Positions 8,785 through 19,100 of a stretch of 64,000 nucleotides of DNA are shown one piece after another. Below the pieces are notes generated by a model that was not told the origin of the DNA, did not search any database, and saw only the letters and a list, made by a program, of their open reading frames with translations. Within the stretch, counting starts at the first letter, position 1, and each line of letters begins with the position of its first letter. Made by a program: the position numbers and the translations under genes. The stretch comes from Pedobacter chinensis (GTDB lineage: Bacteria > Bacteroidota > Bacteroidia > Sphingobacteriales > Sphingobacteriaceae), in the NCBI RefSeq assembly GCF_003339865.1, contig NZ_QPKV01000003.1:868001-932000 (forward strand). Direction: 5' to 3'.

Positions 8785-8811
8785 TATAGGTTGGTGTCTC
8801 ACCAACCTATA
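8785..8811. repeat. Perfect 12-bp inverted repeat
   Basis: The arms tataggttggtg (8785-8796) and caccaacctata (8800-8811) pair perfectly around a 3-nt loop, in the roughly 300-bp gap between the GH2 gene and the desaturase gene, both on the minus strand. On that strand the hairpin is followed by A residues, not T, so it is not a standard intrinsic terminator for the GH2 transcript. It could be a protein-binding palindrome ahead of the desaturase gene or a dispersed repeat. Nothing else is seen in this gap. Confidence 0.7.
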
Positions 8812-8924
8812 GAGCAAAATGGGTTTGTGTTCACTTGTCTGGCCAGGATCCAAGTAATGCTTTATGCGACACGGACCATAGATCTTAACAAAGAACCAGT
8901 TAAAGGCTGAGCTACAAAACCCTT

Positions 8925-11615
8925 TTAATATATCTTTCTAATCTGCAGCGCATTTAATATTGCAGAACCAATAGCTGGATCAAAGGCTATGCTTATTCCT
9001 TTATTATCAGTAACAGAGATCGAAAATTTTGTGCTGTATGCATGAATTGGCTTTAAATAATTCTCATCCGATAGATTTTCAATGATATTAATCCCATTTA
9101 GAGAGACGTTAAAACTTCTTGATTTCAACTCGTTCTTTTCAGCTGGATTGCTTTTGGCTAAATCGTATATCAGTTTCTGCTGTTGTTCTTTGGTCAGCAG
9201 TTCTGCAAAGTGGAAAGTAACCTCATAAAACCCATCTGGTACATCTGCCTTGAATTCTTGCAGGCCAATTCGCTGTGTTTGATATATGGCATCATAAGGA
9301 GTTCCAAGCACATTGCGCCACGAACCATAACGGTCGCTTTTTTCATCGTCTTTAAACACTGAACCTCCGATATAGCCCCAGTTTCCTGAGGAATATTCCT
9401 TTTCAGGGACCCACGATTCGCCGGTTACTTCATCCATAAACATTCGTTTATCGCCAAGGCTTACGTTTAAAGTCGTAAACTGATTGGTTTTATTCTTTAA
9501 ATTATTGGCGATAACATGAAAATTAACATGAGTGTTATCTTCCATGCCATCATCGGCAACCGCCTTCAAATTATTTATTCCATTTAAAAAAGGTACATTA
9601 AAAACTGCTTTTCTCTCTACAACCTCTTGTGTACTTATTTTTTGATGATTTAACCACAATGTAACTTCTTTTTGGTTGGAGAAAATAGTAACGGGCTGTG
9701 TGGCTACTATATCACTTCCACGATCTGCCTGCTGAGCCCTATAATCCCAACTACTCCCACTAATTTTAACAACATGTTCCTTAGCTAACAGGGCTTTATA
9801 AATAAAATAAGAATCTTTCGCTTTTCGGTCTGCTGTTAACAACCCCTTCGTGTTAAGATGTGGATTTGCATCCTGTCTTGCCTCGTTAACAAACTCCACT
9901 AAGTTCCATACTATCCCTCCCGCAATAAAAGGGTATTTGGTAATCGTTTTTATATAGGCTTCATGATATTGATTGGCATATTCCTGTGTTTTGTCAAATC
10001 GCGAAGGATTAAAATCGTGAAGACGATAATCCGCATCTGCACCAAATTCTGAAATTATTATGGGTTTATCAGGATATTCACGATGATATCGTAAAACGAA
10101 GGTTTCAAAATCTTCAAATTTGCCTACGTACCAACCTTGATATAAGTTCCAGCCACTGATCATCGGAATATCAAAGAACCCAACACGCTTGTACAGCTCA
10201 AAATCGCCGTGGAATGCAACCATTGTGTATCTGGCAGGGTCTTCTTTCCTACACAAATCCTCTAACTCCTGCGCTAATTTTCTTAAATTTTTCCAGTATT
10301 GTTCGCGTTCAGGTGTATTCTCTTTATGAAGTGGCTGTATAAGAACTTCATTCATATAGCTCCAGATGATAACGCTTGGATGGTTAAAGTTTTGACGAAT
10401 CATTTCTCGTTGCATCTCCAGCATATTTGTGGAATAAGCTTCGTTTTCTGTGATCTGGTTGTTACCAGGGGTTTCTACAGAAACAAGTATTCCCAATCGG
10501 TCGCAAGCCTCCATAATGGCTGGGTCCTGGGGATAATGCGAAACCCTCAAAAAGTTGCCGCCCATTTCCTTTAGCTGTTGCACATCGTTGATGTGTAATG
10601 CATCGGGCAGTGCAGAGCCAAGTCCTTTATAGTCCTGATGCCTGCTGGCTCCCATAATCTTATAAGGATTTCCATTAAGGAAAAAGCCCTTTTCTGCATC
10701 AAAGCTGAACCAGCGAAATCCCAATGGATTGGTCACTTCATCTAACTTCTTTCCAGATTTAATGTCAATTATAGAATTTACAACTCGATAAAGATAGGGG
10801 TTTTCAGGTGTCCAAAGTTTTGGATTAGTTACTGATTGTGCAACTGCAGAAAAGCTGCCATCAGCATTAATATCACTTGTGAGATTAGAAATAATACGTC
10901 CATCTGCATCATAAATGATGGTCTTAACCTTTAGGTTTTTTTGAAATGAAGATACTTTTCCTTTTACCGAAACAGACGCTTTTTGCGCTGAAACTTGGGG
11001 TGTAGTAATAAAAATGCCTGAAGAGGCATAATTATCCATGTCAAAGTGGGCTTTTTCTAACGTGACCAGATAAACATCACGATATATGCCACCATACACG
11101 CTAAAATCGCCTCCCAGTGGTGCAATATCTCTATGGTAAGAGTTGTCAACCTTTACAAAAACAGTGTTTTTTCCACGTTTAATTACCTTGGTCATGTTGA
11201 AACTGAATGGCGAATAACCTCCGATATGCTTACCAACGCTTTGGCCATTTACAAAAAGTTCGGCTAGTTGACCAGCGCCTTCAAAATATAGATACACATC
11301 TTTATTGGCAGCCCCATCGGCTATATAAATATCTTTTTTATAAAACCCGATGCCCCGGTAATAGCCGGGGGTGTCATCCATCACATCCTCACTGTTCCAG
11401 GTATGGGATAAATTTATATTTTGCCAGTAACCTAATGAAGCAGTATCCAGATCTTCTCCTTTATGGAATTGCCACGATGTGTTAATGCTTTGCTTTATTC
11501 TTTGAGCAAAAGCTGTATGCGATGATATTAATAATGTGAGTACGCATAAAGAAAAGATTTGGAAGGCAAGATTTTTTGGTTTATTCACTTTATATAAAAT
11601 TTTTATGTTTTTCAA
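8925..11615 (-). CDS. Secreted GH2 beta-galactosidase-like enzyme with C-terminal malectin-like domain
   Basis: This 896-residue protein has a signal peptide (hydrophobic segment at about 18-36, cleavage near AFAQ). It then has the GH2 sugar-binding domain (from about 45), the immunoglobulin-like domain and the TIM barrel. The acid/base Glu is E423 (WSYMNEV) and the nucleophile is E523 (ISEFGAD). Residues from about 713 to the end form a malectin-like carbohydrate-binding domain (EVTFHFAE ... FNVSLNG). GH2 enzymes of this layout usually release terminal beta-galactose, but other beta-linked sugars are possible. It is transcribed away from the second GH2 gene across a shared promoter region that holds an AraC-type operator pointing at each. 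The length is long for GH2 because of the extra C-terminal domain. Confidence 0.9.
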   Translation of the reverse strand: MKNIKILYKVNKPKNLAFQIFSLCVLTLLISSHTAFAQRIKQSINTSWQFHKGEDLDTASLGYWQNINLSHTWNSEDVMDDTPGYYRGIGFYKKDIYIADGAANKDVYLYFEGAGQLAELFVNGQSVGKHIGGYSPFSFNMTKVIKRGKNTVFVKVDNSYHRDIAPLGGDFSVYGGIYRDVYLVTLEKAHFDMDNYASSGIFITTPQVSAQKASVSVKGKVSSFQKNLKVKTIIYDADGRIISNLTSDINADGSFSAVAQSVTNPKLWTPENPYLYRVVNSIIDIKSGKKLDEVTNPLGFRWFSFDAEKGFFLNGNPYKIMGASRHQDYKGLGSALPDALHINDVQQLKEMGGNFLRVSHYPQDPAIMEACDRLGILVSVETPGNNQITENEAYSTNMLEMQREMIRQNFNHPSVIIWSYMNEVLIQPLHKENTPEREQYWKNLRKLAQELEDLCRKEDPARYTMVAFHGDFELYKRVGFFDIPMISGWNLYQGWYVGKFEDFETFVLRYHREYPDKPIIISEFGADADYRLHDFNPSRFDKTQEYANQYHEAYIKTITKYPFIAGGIVWNLVEFVNEARQDANPHLNTKGLLTADRKAKDSYFIYKALLAKEHVVKISGSSWDYRAQQADRGSDIVATQPVTIFSNQKEVTLWLNHQKISTQEVVERKAVFNVPFLNGINNLKAVADDGMEDNTHVNFHVIANNLKNKTNQFTTLNVSLGDKRMFMDEVTGESWVPEKEYSSGNWGYIGGSVFKDDEKSDRYGSWRNVLGTPYDAIYQTQRIGLQEFKADVPDGFYEVTFHFAELLTKEQQQKLIYDLAKSNPAEKNELKSRSFNVSLNGINIIENLSDENYLKPIHAYSTKFSISVTDNKGISIAFDPAIGSAILNALQIRKIY

Positions 11616-11662
11616 TTTCTAGTGGTGTTATTCAATCAAAAATAAAATTATGACTATGCTTA

Positions 11663-11701
11663 AAAATGGATTAACCCTAAATTAAGATGGATTATATTAT
11701 C
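11663..11701 (-). promoter_or_regulatory. AraC-type direct-repeat operator, copy 1 (toward the 896-aa GH2 gene)
   Basis: Read on the minus strand it is TAATATAATCCATCTT, 11 unconserved bases, then TAATCCATTTTTA. The two TCCAT cores (minus strand; ATGGA at 11687-11691 and 11666-11670 on plus) are exactly 21 bp apart. It ends 47 bp before the GH2 start codon. Spacing and orientation match copies 2 to 4. Confidence 0.78.
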
Positions 11702-11728
11702 AATTGGAATACTTTCGCAAAGTAAAGG

Positions 11729-11767
11729 TAATATTATCCATCTTTTTTTGTTGTTTATCCATTTTTA
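11729..11767 (+). promoter_or_regulatory. AraC-type direct-repeat operator, copy 2 (toward the 979-aa GH2 gene)
   Basis: The element reads TAATATTATCCATCTT and then TTATCCATTTTTA, with TCCAT cores at 11737-11741 and 11758-11762, 21 bp apart. It lies about 135 bp before the downstream start codon, in the opposite orientation to copy 1. Confidence 0.78.
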
Positions 11768-11902
11768 CCAATAGAATTAAATGCCAACTTTAATTTTCTA
11801 ACCAATAATATAAGTTCCGTGTATTGCATTTTGCTTTTACCACAAGCATTGTTATTGTGTAGCCAAATAAACCTTTTATAAATTTAGACCGAACGTATTT
11901 TT

Positions 11903-14842
11903 ATGTTTTCTCATTTTACTAAAACGATTAACTCATTGGTTTTATTAATAACCATTAGCCTAAGCGTTTGCGCCCAGGAAATTGTTCCGTTAAATAGTTC
12001 TGCTACACAAGTATGGGGTGTTAAGCCTAAAAAAGAAGTAAGTGATATGAGCACTTTCTGGAAACCAGATTTTAAACAACAAGATTGGGTAAAAGCAGTG
12101 GTACCTGGAACCGTTTATAGCTCGTATGTTGAGGCTGGATTGGAAAAAGACCCTAATTTTGCCGATCATATCTGGAAAGCGGATCGGGCAAAATTTGATC
12201 AGAGCTTTTGGTATGTAACCAGCTTCGAAATGCCAAAGTCTTTCAATAAAGAAAAAATCTGGTTAAATTTTAATGGTGTTAACCGTAAGGCCGATGTTTA
12301 TTTAAACGGAACGAAGCTGGGTTCGTTAAATGGCTTTATGGAAAGGGGCAAATATGATATTGGGAGCATCGTAAATAGAAACCAAAAAAATATTTTAGCT
12401 GTTTTGGTAGATATTCCTCAAAAGCCCATGGCAAATTCTGCCAGTCCAACCTATGTATCCAGTGCGGGCTGGGATTGGATGCCTTATGTTCCTGGATTAA
12501 ACTCGGGAATTACCGATAAGGTATTTCTGTCCAATTCAGGTAGCTTAACTATTCAGGATCCCTGGGTTCGTACCAAATTGCCCACCAATGCCAGGGCCGA
12601 TTTGAGTATTGCGTTAGCGATAAAAAATACAGAAAATGAAGAACAAACGGCTTATTTAAATGGACTGATCATGCCTGGCAACATCAGATTTGTTAAAAAA
12701 ATAAAGGTAGATGCCAATGACGAAACTTCTTTTTTACTCGATAAAAGAGAGTTTGAGCAGCTTGCAATCAATAATCCAAAACTTTGGTGGCCAAATGGAT
12801 ATGGAGCACCTAATCTTTATACTTGTGAGCTGAATGTGGTGGTAAACGATCAGGTTTCGGATACGCAGACCATTAAATTTGGGATTAAATCATATACTTA
12901 TGATACCATCGGACAAGTTTTTCATCTCTATATCAATGGGAAAAGAATTTTTGTTAAAGGTGGAAACTGGGCCATGTCTGAATATATGCTGCGTTGCCGC
13001 GGAGAGGAATACGATACCAAGGTCAAATTGCATAAGGAGATGAATTTTAATATGATCCGTAATTGGATTGGATCAACCACTGATGAAGAATTTTATGAGG
13101 CTTGCGATAAATATGGCATCATGATCTGGGACGATTTTTGGTTAAATTCAAATCCTGTTCTTCCGCGGGATGTCAATAATTTCAATGGCAACGTAATCGA
13201 GAAAATCAAACGGTTTAGAAACCATCCCTCTATTGCAGTTTGGTGTGGCGATAACGAAGGCTGGCCCGAAGCACCTTTAAATAATTGGCTAAAAGAAAAT
13301 ATTGCCACCTTTGATGGCAACGACAGGTATTACCAGGCCAACTCTCATGCCGATAATTTATCGGGAAGCGGGCCGTGGATGAATAAAGATCCGCGATACT
13401 ATTTTACGCAATATCCTACTGGTTTAGGGGGTAATGATGGTTGGGGCTTTAGAACCGAGCTGGGCACTGCTGTATTTACCAACATAGAGAGCTTTAAGAA
13501 AATGATCCCTAAAGAAAACTGGTGGCCAAGAAACGACATGTGGGATAAACATTTTTTTGGTACCTGGGCTTTTAACGCAGGGGCCGATCATTATGAACAA
13601 AGCATTAACAGCAGATATGGCAAAGCCACAGGGATTGAAGATTTTTGTAAAAAAGCGCAATTGCTGAATATAGAAACCAATAAAGCCATGTATGAAGGCT
13701 GGTTAGATCATATCTGGGAAGATTCCTCGGGGATTATGACCTGGACAAGCAATGCCTCAAACCCAACTTTTGTTTGGCAAACCTACGATTATTATTATGA
13801 CTTAAACGGAGCCTTTTGGGGCGTAAAGAAAGCTTGTGAACCTGTTCATGTTCAGTGGAATCCTGTAAATAATGAAATTAAGATTGTCAATACCTCTTCA
13901 AATGATGTAAATGAGCTAACAGCCGAAGCCAGTATTTTTAATATGGATGGCAAACAGGTTTCAAAATACAATCAAGTAGCAAAAGTAAATTCGTTGTCAA
14001 ACGCTGCAGTTACTGCTTTTAAGCTTCCATTTCAGGGAGATAAGGTAAATTTGGCTTTGAATAAACCTTGTGTAGCATCTTCCAGCTCATACAGTGATGT
14101 GGCCATGGTTAACGATGGAAAAGATGATACCAGATGGGCGAGCAATTCTACTGATAATGAATGGATTTATGTTGATTTGGATAAGAAAGAGATCATTAGT
14201 GGGGTTAAGCTAAACTGGGAACAGGCCTATGCTAAGGTTTTTAAAATCCAGTTATCAAACGATGCCAAAAACTGGAATGATGCAGTGGCACAGGTTAACG
14301 GAAAAGAAGGGATACAAGAAATTATCTTTTCAGAAGAGAAAGAAGCACGTTATGTGCGAATATTAGGTATAGAGAGAGGTTCGTATTGGGGTTACTCTTT
14401 GTGGAATTTCGAAGTGTTTGCCGGTGGTGTTCCAAATCCTGATTTATCAAGTGTGCACTTTTTAAAACTTAAGCTTAGCGATATGAAGGGGCAATTAATA
14501 TCAGATAATTTATATTGGAGAGGAAATAATAAAAAAGATTTTACGGCACTAAATCAATTGCCTAAAGCCAAACTGGAAACCAGATATACAGAGAAAACAG
14601 TAGGTGGTAAGCATTTCATTGAGGCAAAAGTTACCAATCCAAAATCAGCAAAAACAATTGCCTTTGCCGTAAGGGTGCAGCCACTTAAAGCAAGTAATGG
14701 CGAACAAATATTGCCTCATATTATTGACGATAGTTATTTTACGCTCATGCCAGGCGAAAGCAAGAACATTAAAATAGAATTTAAATCAGATTTGATAAAA
14801 AACGATTCAGTAAAACTATCTGTGGTACCTTATAATAATTAA
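11903..14842 (+). CDS. Secreted GH2 exo-beta-mannosidase/glucosaminidase-like enzyme with inserted F5/8C domain
   Basis: The 979-residue protein has a signal peptide (cleavage near VCAQ). GH2 sugar-binding and immunoglobulin-like domains follow, then a barrel with WCGDNEGWPE (E452, preceded by D450) as acid/base region and FRTELG (E519) as the likely nucleophile. These motifs resemble the beta-mannosidase and exo-beta-glucosaminidase branch of GH2 more than the beta-galactosidase branch. An F5/8 type C (discoidin, CBM32-like) domain occupies about 717-841 (LALNKPCVASSSSYSD ... GYSLWNFEVFAGG). It interrupts the mannosidase-type immunoglobulin domain, whose VHFLKLKLSD ... LISDNLYW strands continue after it. 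Substrate is uncertain. It converges with the AraC gene with only 4 bp between stop codons. Confidence 0.9.
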   Translation: MFSHFTKTINSLVLLITISLSVCAQEIVPLNSSATQVWGVKPKKEVSDMSTFWKPDFKQQDWVKAVVPGTVYSSYVEAGLEKDPNFADHIWKADRAKFDQSFWYVTSFEMPKSFNKEKIWLNFNGVNRKADVYLNGTKLGSLNGFMERGKYDIGSIVNRNQKNILAVLVDIPQKPMANSASPTYVSSAGWDWMPYVPGLNSGITDKVFLSNSGSLTIQDPWVRTKLPTNARADLSIALAIKNTENEEQTAYLNGLIMPGNIRFVKKIKVDANDETSFLLDKREFEQLAINNPKLWWPNGYGAPNLYTCELNVVVNDQVSDTQTIKFGIKSYTYDTIGQVFHLYINGKRIFVKGGNWAMSEYMLRCRGEEYDTKVKLHKEMNFNMIRNWIGSTTDEEFYEACDKYGIMIWDDFWLNSNPVLPRDVNNFNGNVIEKIKRFRNHPSIAVWCGDNEGWPEAPLNNWLKENIATFDGNDRYYQANSHADNLSGSGPWMNKDPRYYFTQYPTGLGGNDGWGFRTELGTAVFTNIESFKKMIPKENWWPRNDMWDKHFFGTWAFNAGADHYEQSINSRYGKATGIEDFCKKAQLLNIETNKAMYEGWLDHIWEDSSGIMTWTSNASNPTFVWQTYDYYYDLNGAFWGVKKACEPVHVQWNPVNNEIKIVNTSSNDVNELTAEASIFNMDGKQVSKYNQVAKVNSLSNAAVTAFKLPFQGDKVNLALNKPCVASSSSYSDVAMVNDGKDDTRWASNSTDNEWIYVDLDKKEIISGVKLNWEQAYAKVFKIQLSNDAKNWNDAVAQVNGKEGIQEIIFSEEKEARYVRILGIERGSYWGYSLWNFEVFAGGVPNPDLSSVHFLKLKLSDMKGQLISDNLYWRGNNKKDFTALNQLPKAKLETRYTEKTVGGKHFIEAKVTNPKSAKTIAFAVRVQPLKASNGEQILPHIIDDSYFTLMPGESKNIKIEFKSDLIKNDSVKLSVVPYNN

Positions 14843-14846
14843 AAAA

Positions 14847-15746
14847 CTATCGTTTATGCAATTTTTTATAGCGTGATGGAGAGGTACCGGTAATCAGCTT
14901 AAACAAACGTGAAAAATAATATTGATCTACAAAGCCCAGTTCAGCGCAAATTTCTTTAATGCTCATATCGCTAAAATAAAGGTATTGGCAAGATTCCTGA
15001 ATTTTAAGCTGATTGAAATAATTAATGGGTGAACTGCCGGTTTTTTGTTTAAAAGACCTGAGGTAATGAGAAACCGACAGGTTTTGCTGCATCGCTAAAT
15101 CTTCAATGGAAAATCTTGTCCTCAGGTTTTTCTTCATATAAAGAATAGATTTGCTGATGGAGTCTGTATTGTAAACATCTGGATTTACTTCTTTGTAATA
15201 GATAAATGAAGATATAAAATTCAAAAGTTTGATATTAATAATCTCCATATCCCTTTCATCAACACTTTGCTCTAATAATGTATAAATTAGATTAAACTGT
15301 TTGATGCGGCTTTCTACAAATGGAATCTCCTGCACATGGGTTGAATTACCTTCAATAAAGCGATTATAGATGCTCTCTGCAATGTCACCACTAAAATGTA
15401 CCCAAAAAATACTCCAGGGAGAGATTTCGTGACTTTGATAACGGTGGCTTGCATTTTTTGGAATGATATAATAAGAATTTGGACTTAACAGTAATTTTTC
15501 GCCAAAAATATTAATATAACCAAACCCTTCGGTACAGTATAAAAGAATATATTCTCTGCTGCCAGATTTTCTTTCGATATCATGATTCGCTGCTTTTGGA
15601 TAATGACCTATTGCTGTTAAATAAAAATTTTTAACGATAGTGTTGTTTATGATCTTTTTCCGAATATTAGGCGGGAGTACAATTCTTTTCTGACCGATAA
15701 AGCCTTCCTTGATTTTTTTTCTAGGCTCAATGATTTTATGCTCCAT
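14847..15746 (-). CDS. AraC-family transcriptional regulator
   Basis: The 299-residue protein has an N-terminal cupin-like sensor (about 40-160, with GFGYINIFGEKLLLSPNSYY and IIPKNASHRYQ) and a C-terminal double helix-turn-helix from about 195 (FSIEDLAMQQNLSVSHYLRSF then IKEICAELGFVDQYYFSRLF). This is the AraC/XylS arrangement in which the sensor binds a sugar or oligosaccharide and each helix-turn-helix contacts one half of a direct repeat. The gene lies inside the PUL, between the GH2 genes and the SusC operon. Four direct-repeat elements with 21-bp spacing flank nearby promoters, one of them 172 bp upstream of this gene in the intergenic region shared with susC. It is the best candidate for the PUL regulator and differs from the hybrid two-component or sigma/anti-sigma control common in such loci. 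Confidence 0.93.
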   Translation of the reverse strand: MEHKIIEPRKKIKEGFIGQKRIVLPPNIRKKIINNTIVKNFYLTAIGHYPKAANHDIERKSGSREYILLYCTEGFGYINIFGEKLLLSPNSYYIIPKNASHRYQSHEISPWSIFWVHFSGDIAESIYNRFIEGNSTHVQEIPFVESRIKQFNLIYTLLEQSVDERDMEIINIKLLNFISSFIYYKEVNPDVYNTDSISKSILYMKKNLRTRFSIEDLAMQQNLSVSHYLRSFKQKTGSSPINYFNQLKIQESCQYLYFSDMSIKEICAELGFVDQYYFSRLFKLITGTSPSRYKKLHKR

Positions 15747-16145
15747 TAAAATTTTTAGAAATATGGTTATAGAATATTTTGTTGATGATGAACTAAAAAC
15801 ATCATGTATGATTTATGGCTTAGCGGTAAACAATATAAGTATTTCTGATTTAAAACACTAATGCCTTTATATAAAATATGATAAACTTTTTCATTCGGCA
15901 TGAATTTGAGCGTAATGATAATATTGTCCATCTTTTTTTTGGGTTTATCCATTTTAAAAGGCGCTTTTCTATCCTAAGTTTACTAAACCAAATATAAAAC
16001 GTTATGATTGTCATCCCCACAGATCCGTAGTTAGCTGATTGCTTTGGTGCAGTTGATATATCAACCCAGCAAAAATTAATACTATAAGTAAAGCTTAAGT
16101 TACTTATACAACCAGCAATATTTACATTCACTAACCAAATCATTT
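15747..16145. promoter_or_regulatory. Divergent promoter region between araC-type gene and susC
   Basis: Non-coding gap of 399 bp that holds operator copy 3. Minus-strand frames here are short and cross the operator, so I do not call them genes. Confidence 0.65.
15919..15957 (+). promoter_or_regulatory. AraC-type direct-repeat operator, copy 3 (toward the SusC operon)
   Basis: The element reads TAATATTGTCCATCTT and then TTATCCATTTTAA, with TCCAT cores at 15927-15931 and 15948-15952, again 21 bp apart. It ends 188 bp before the susC start codon and also lies upstream of the divergent AraC gene, so it could serve autoregulation. Confidence 0.78.
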
Positions 16146-19100
16146 ATGAAGTCATTTTTTACTAATCATTCTGGAATTAGGTGGCTCTGCAAAAAACATA
16201 TTTTGCTTAATGTGTTCAAATGCATTCCATTTTTGTTCCTTATTTTAATTGGTTCACAAGTAAACGCTCAGACCAAAGCAACCATTACGGGAACTGTTCG
16301 AGATACGGCTGGGCTGGCTTTACCGGGAGTAAGTATAACCATAGAAAATGCTAAAGGAGGTACACAAACAGATAACAATGGAAAATTTGTTGTCGATGTG
16401 GTTAAAGGTAACATCCTTCGGATATCATTAGTAGGCTATCTTGAAAACAGAATTACCGTAACAGATAATACGGTATATAACATTGTTTTGAAAGAATCAG
16501 TAGTAATGGCTGATGAAATTGTGATTACTGCTATGGGGCAAAAGCAACGGAAAGAAGCTGTAGTGGGTTCTGTAACTACAATTAAACCGGGCGATTTAAA
16601 GATACCAGCCAGTAATTTAACTGCTGCACTTGCGGGTCAGGCTGCAGGTATTATTTCATATCAACGTAGTGGTCAGCCCGGACAAGATAATGCCTCCTTC
16701 TTTATAAGGGGCGTAACCACATTCGGCTATAAACAAGATCCTTTGATTCTAATTGATAATGTTGAATTAACCCCTAATGATCTTGCTCGTTTACAACCCG
16801 ATGATATCGCAAGTTTCTCTATACTGAAAGACGCCAGTGCAACAGCACTTTATGGCGCTCGTGGTGCCAATGGCGTAATTTTGGTAAGCACTAAAGAAGG
16901 TAAGGAAGGTAAAGCTAAAATTAACTTTCGTTCAGAGTATTCGCTATCACAATCTACCCAAACCCTTGAGCTGGTAGATCCTATCGAATATATGACACTT
17001 TTTAACGAAGCCTCATTAACGCGTAATGCCGCTTTGCCTTTGCCTTTTACGCAATCGAAAATAGATAATACACGAGCCACAATGGCTGGTGCGCCTGGTA
17101 GTAATCCTTATGTATATCCGGCAGTGAACTGGATGGATATGTTATTTAAAGACAGGGCCAGTACACAACGTAATAATTTAAGCATTAGCGGTGGCGGAGG
17201 TGTAGCCAAATACTATATTTCAGGTTCATATAATATTGATAACGGAGTTTTGAAAACAGATATCCGTAATAACAATGATAACAATGTTAATTTTAAAAAT
17301 TATCAGTTGCGTTCAAACATCAATGTTAACCTAACCAAAACGACTGAGCTTATCGTTAGGCTTTCAGGTACTTTCAGTGATTATAACGGCCCTATTACAC
17401 TTGATGGTTCTTTTGCTTCTGATTTGTATGCAGTGGCCTCCCACGCCAGTCCGGTTTTGTTCCCAGCCTATTATCCCGCTGATGAGGCAAATGCCGGTGC
17501 CAATCATATTTTATTTGGAAATGTAGGTGGTCCGGATGGAACAAGAAATAACAGCATTCTGTATCCCAACGGCAATCCCTATGCACAACTTTTAAAAGGA
17601 CATAAAAATTCGTCAGAATCGCGCATGTCGGCACAGTTGGAACTTAATCAGGATTTTAATTTCATAACAGAAGGTCTTAAACTAAGAGCAATATTTAATA
17701 CCAACAGATATTCTTATTTTGATTCTCAACTTTCTTATTCTCCGTATTTTTATAGTGCAGACAGCTACAATAAGCAAGCGAATACTTACTCCTTAACCTG
17801 GCTTAATCCAAGAAACAATGTAGACAATAATGTTCCGACAGAATACCTGGTGTATAGTAAAAATGAACCTAATGCCAATTCCTTTTTTTACTTTCAGGGG
17901 GCTTTGGATTATAATAGAAAATTCGGAAACCATACGGTTAGCTCTACCATGATCGGAACAGCACAGCAAACTTTATATTCTAGTGCAAAAGATCCGCGAA
18001 CAAATACAACCACACTACCTTATTCACTGCCTTTCCGTAATTTAGGTTTAGCAGGGAGGGCTACCTATTCATTTAAAGATCGGTACTTTGTAGAATTTAA
18101 TTTTGGATATAATGGTTCTGAACGTTTTTCAGAAGCCAACAGGTTTGGTTTCTTCCCAACTATAGGCGCTGCCTGGGTGCCTTCAAATGAGAGTTTCTGG
18201 AAGGAAAACGACATTGTTAATCGTTTAAAAATACGTTTTAGCCATGGTTTAGTGGGTAATGATGCCATTGGTTCTCAACGATTCTTCTACCTTTCAGACG
18301 TTAACCTGAATGGGGGCAACTTTGCTCAGTTTGGTATCAATAACCAAAATCAACTCAATGGTGTATCCATCAGAAGTTATGCAAACGCTAACATTACATG
18401 GGAAACTTCAAGACAGACCAATTTAGCAACAGAAATTACCTTGCTAAAGAACTTTAATATCATTGCCGAACTTTATAAAAACCACAGATACGATGTTTTA
18501 CGTTCGCGTAATATTCCCTCTACCGAAGGTTTTGAAGCTGATGTTTTGACCAATCTCGGAGTAGTAGATTCAAAAGGAATGGATTTATCAGTTGATTATA
18601 AACAAAACTTCAGTAATGGTTTGTGGGGTGCAATTCGTGGAAATTTCACTTATTCTACTAATAAATATACCTATATAGAAGAACCTAACTATCCTGAAAC
18701 ATGGAGGCATTTTATCGGACAGCCTATTAGCAGGGGGTACGGATTTATTGCCGAACGTTTGTTTGTTGATGACGCTGAGGTGAGCAATTCTCCTACACAA
18801 GCTTTTAATACAAGTGATGCTTATGGCAATAGAATAACAGGAGCAGTTCCAAGAGGGGGTGATATAAAATATAGAGACTTAAACGGAGATGGAAGAATTG
18901 ACGATTTGGATATGGCTTTTTTAGGTTATCCGTCTACACCTGAAATTGTATACGGCTTTGGTTTCTCAACAGGATTTAAAGGATTCGATCTTTCCGCATT
19001 CTTTCAAGGGCAGGCCAGGGTATCATTCTTTATCGATCCTCGAAAAACGAGCCCTTTTCTTGAACGTAATGTGGCGTATGTTGAAGGTAGAGCGCAGGTA

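Larger units (their letters stand above)
11616..11902. promoter_or_regulatory. Divergent promoter region between two GH2 genes
   Basis: This gap of 287 bp serves both the leftward and the rightward GH2 genes. It contains two copies of the same two-half-site element, one on each strand, each reading toward the gene it precedes (listed separately). No ORF is present. The symmetrical arrangement suggests coordinated activation of the two genes. Confidence 0.75.

Noticed and set aside
15850..16143. 97-aa minus-strand ORF upstream of susC
   Set aside because: It crosses the operator copy, has no domain and occupies the shared promoter region.
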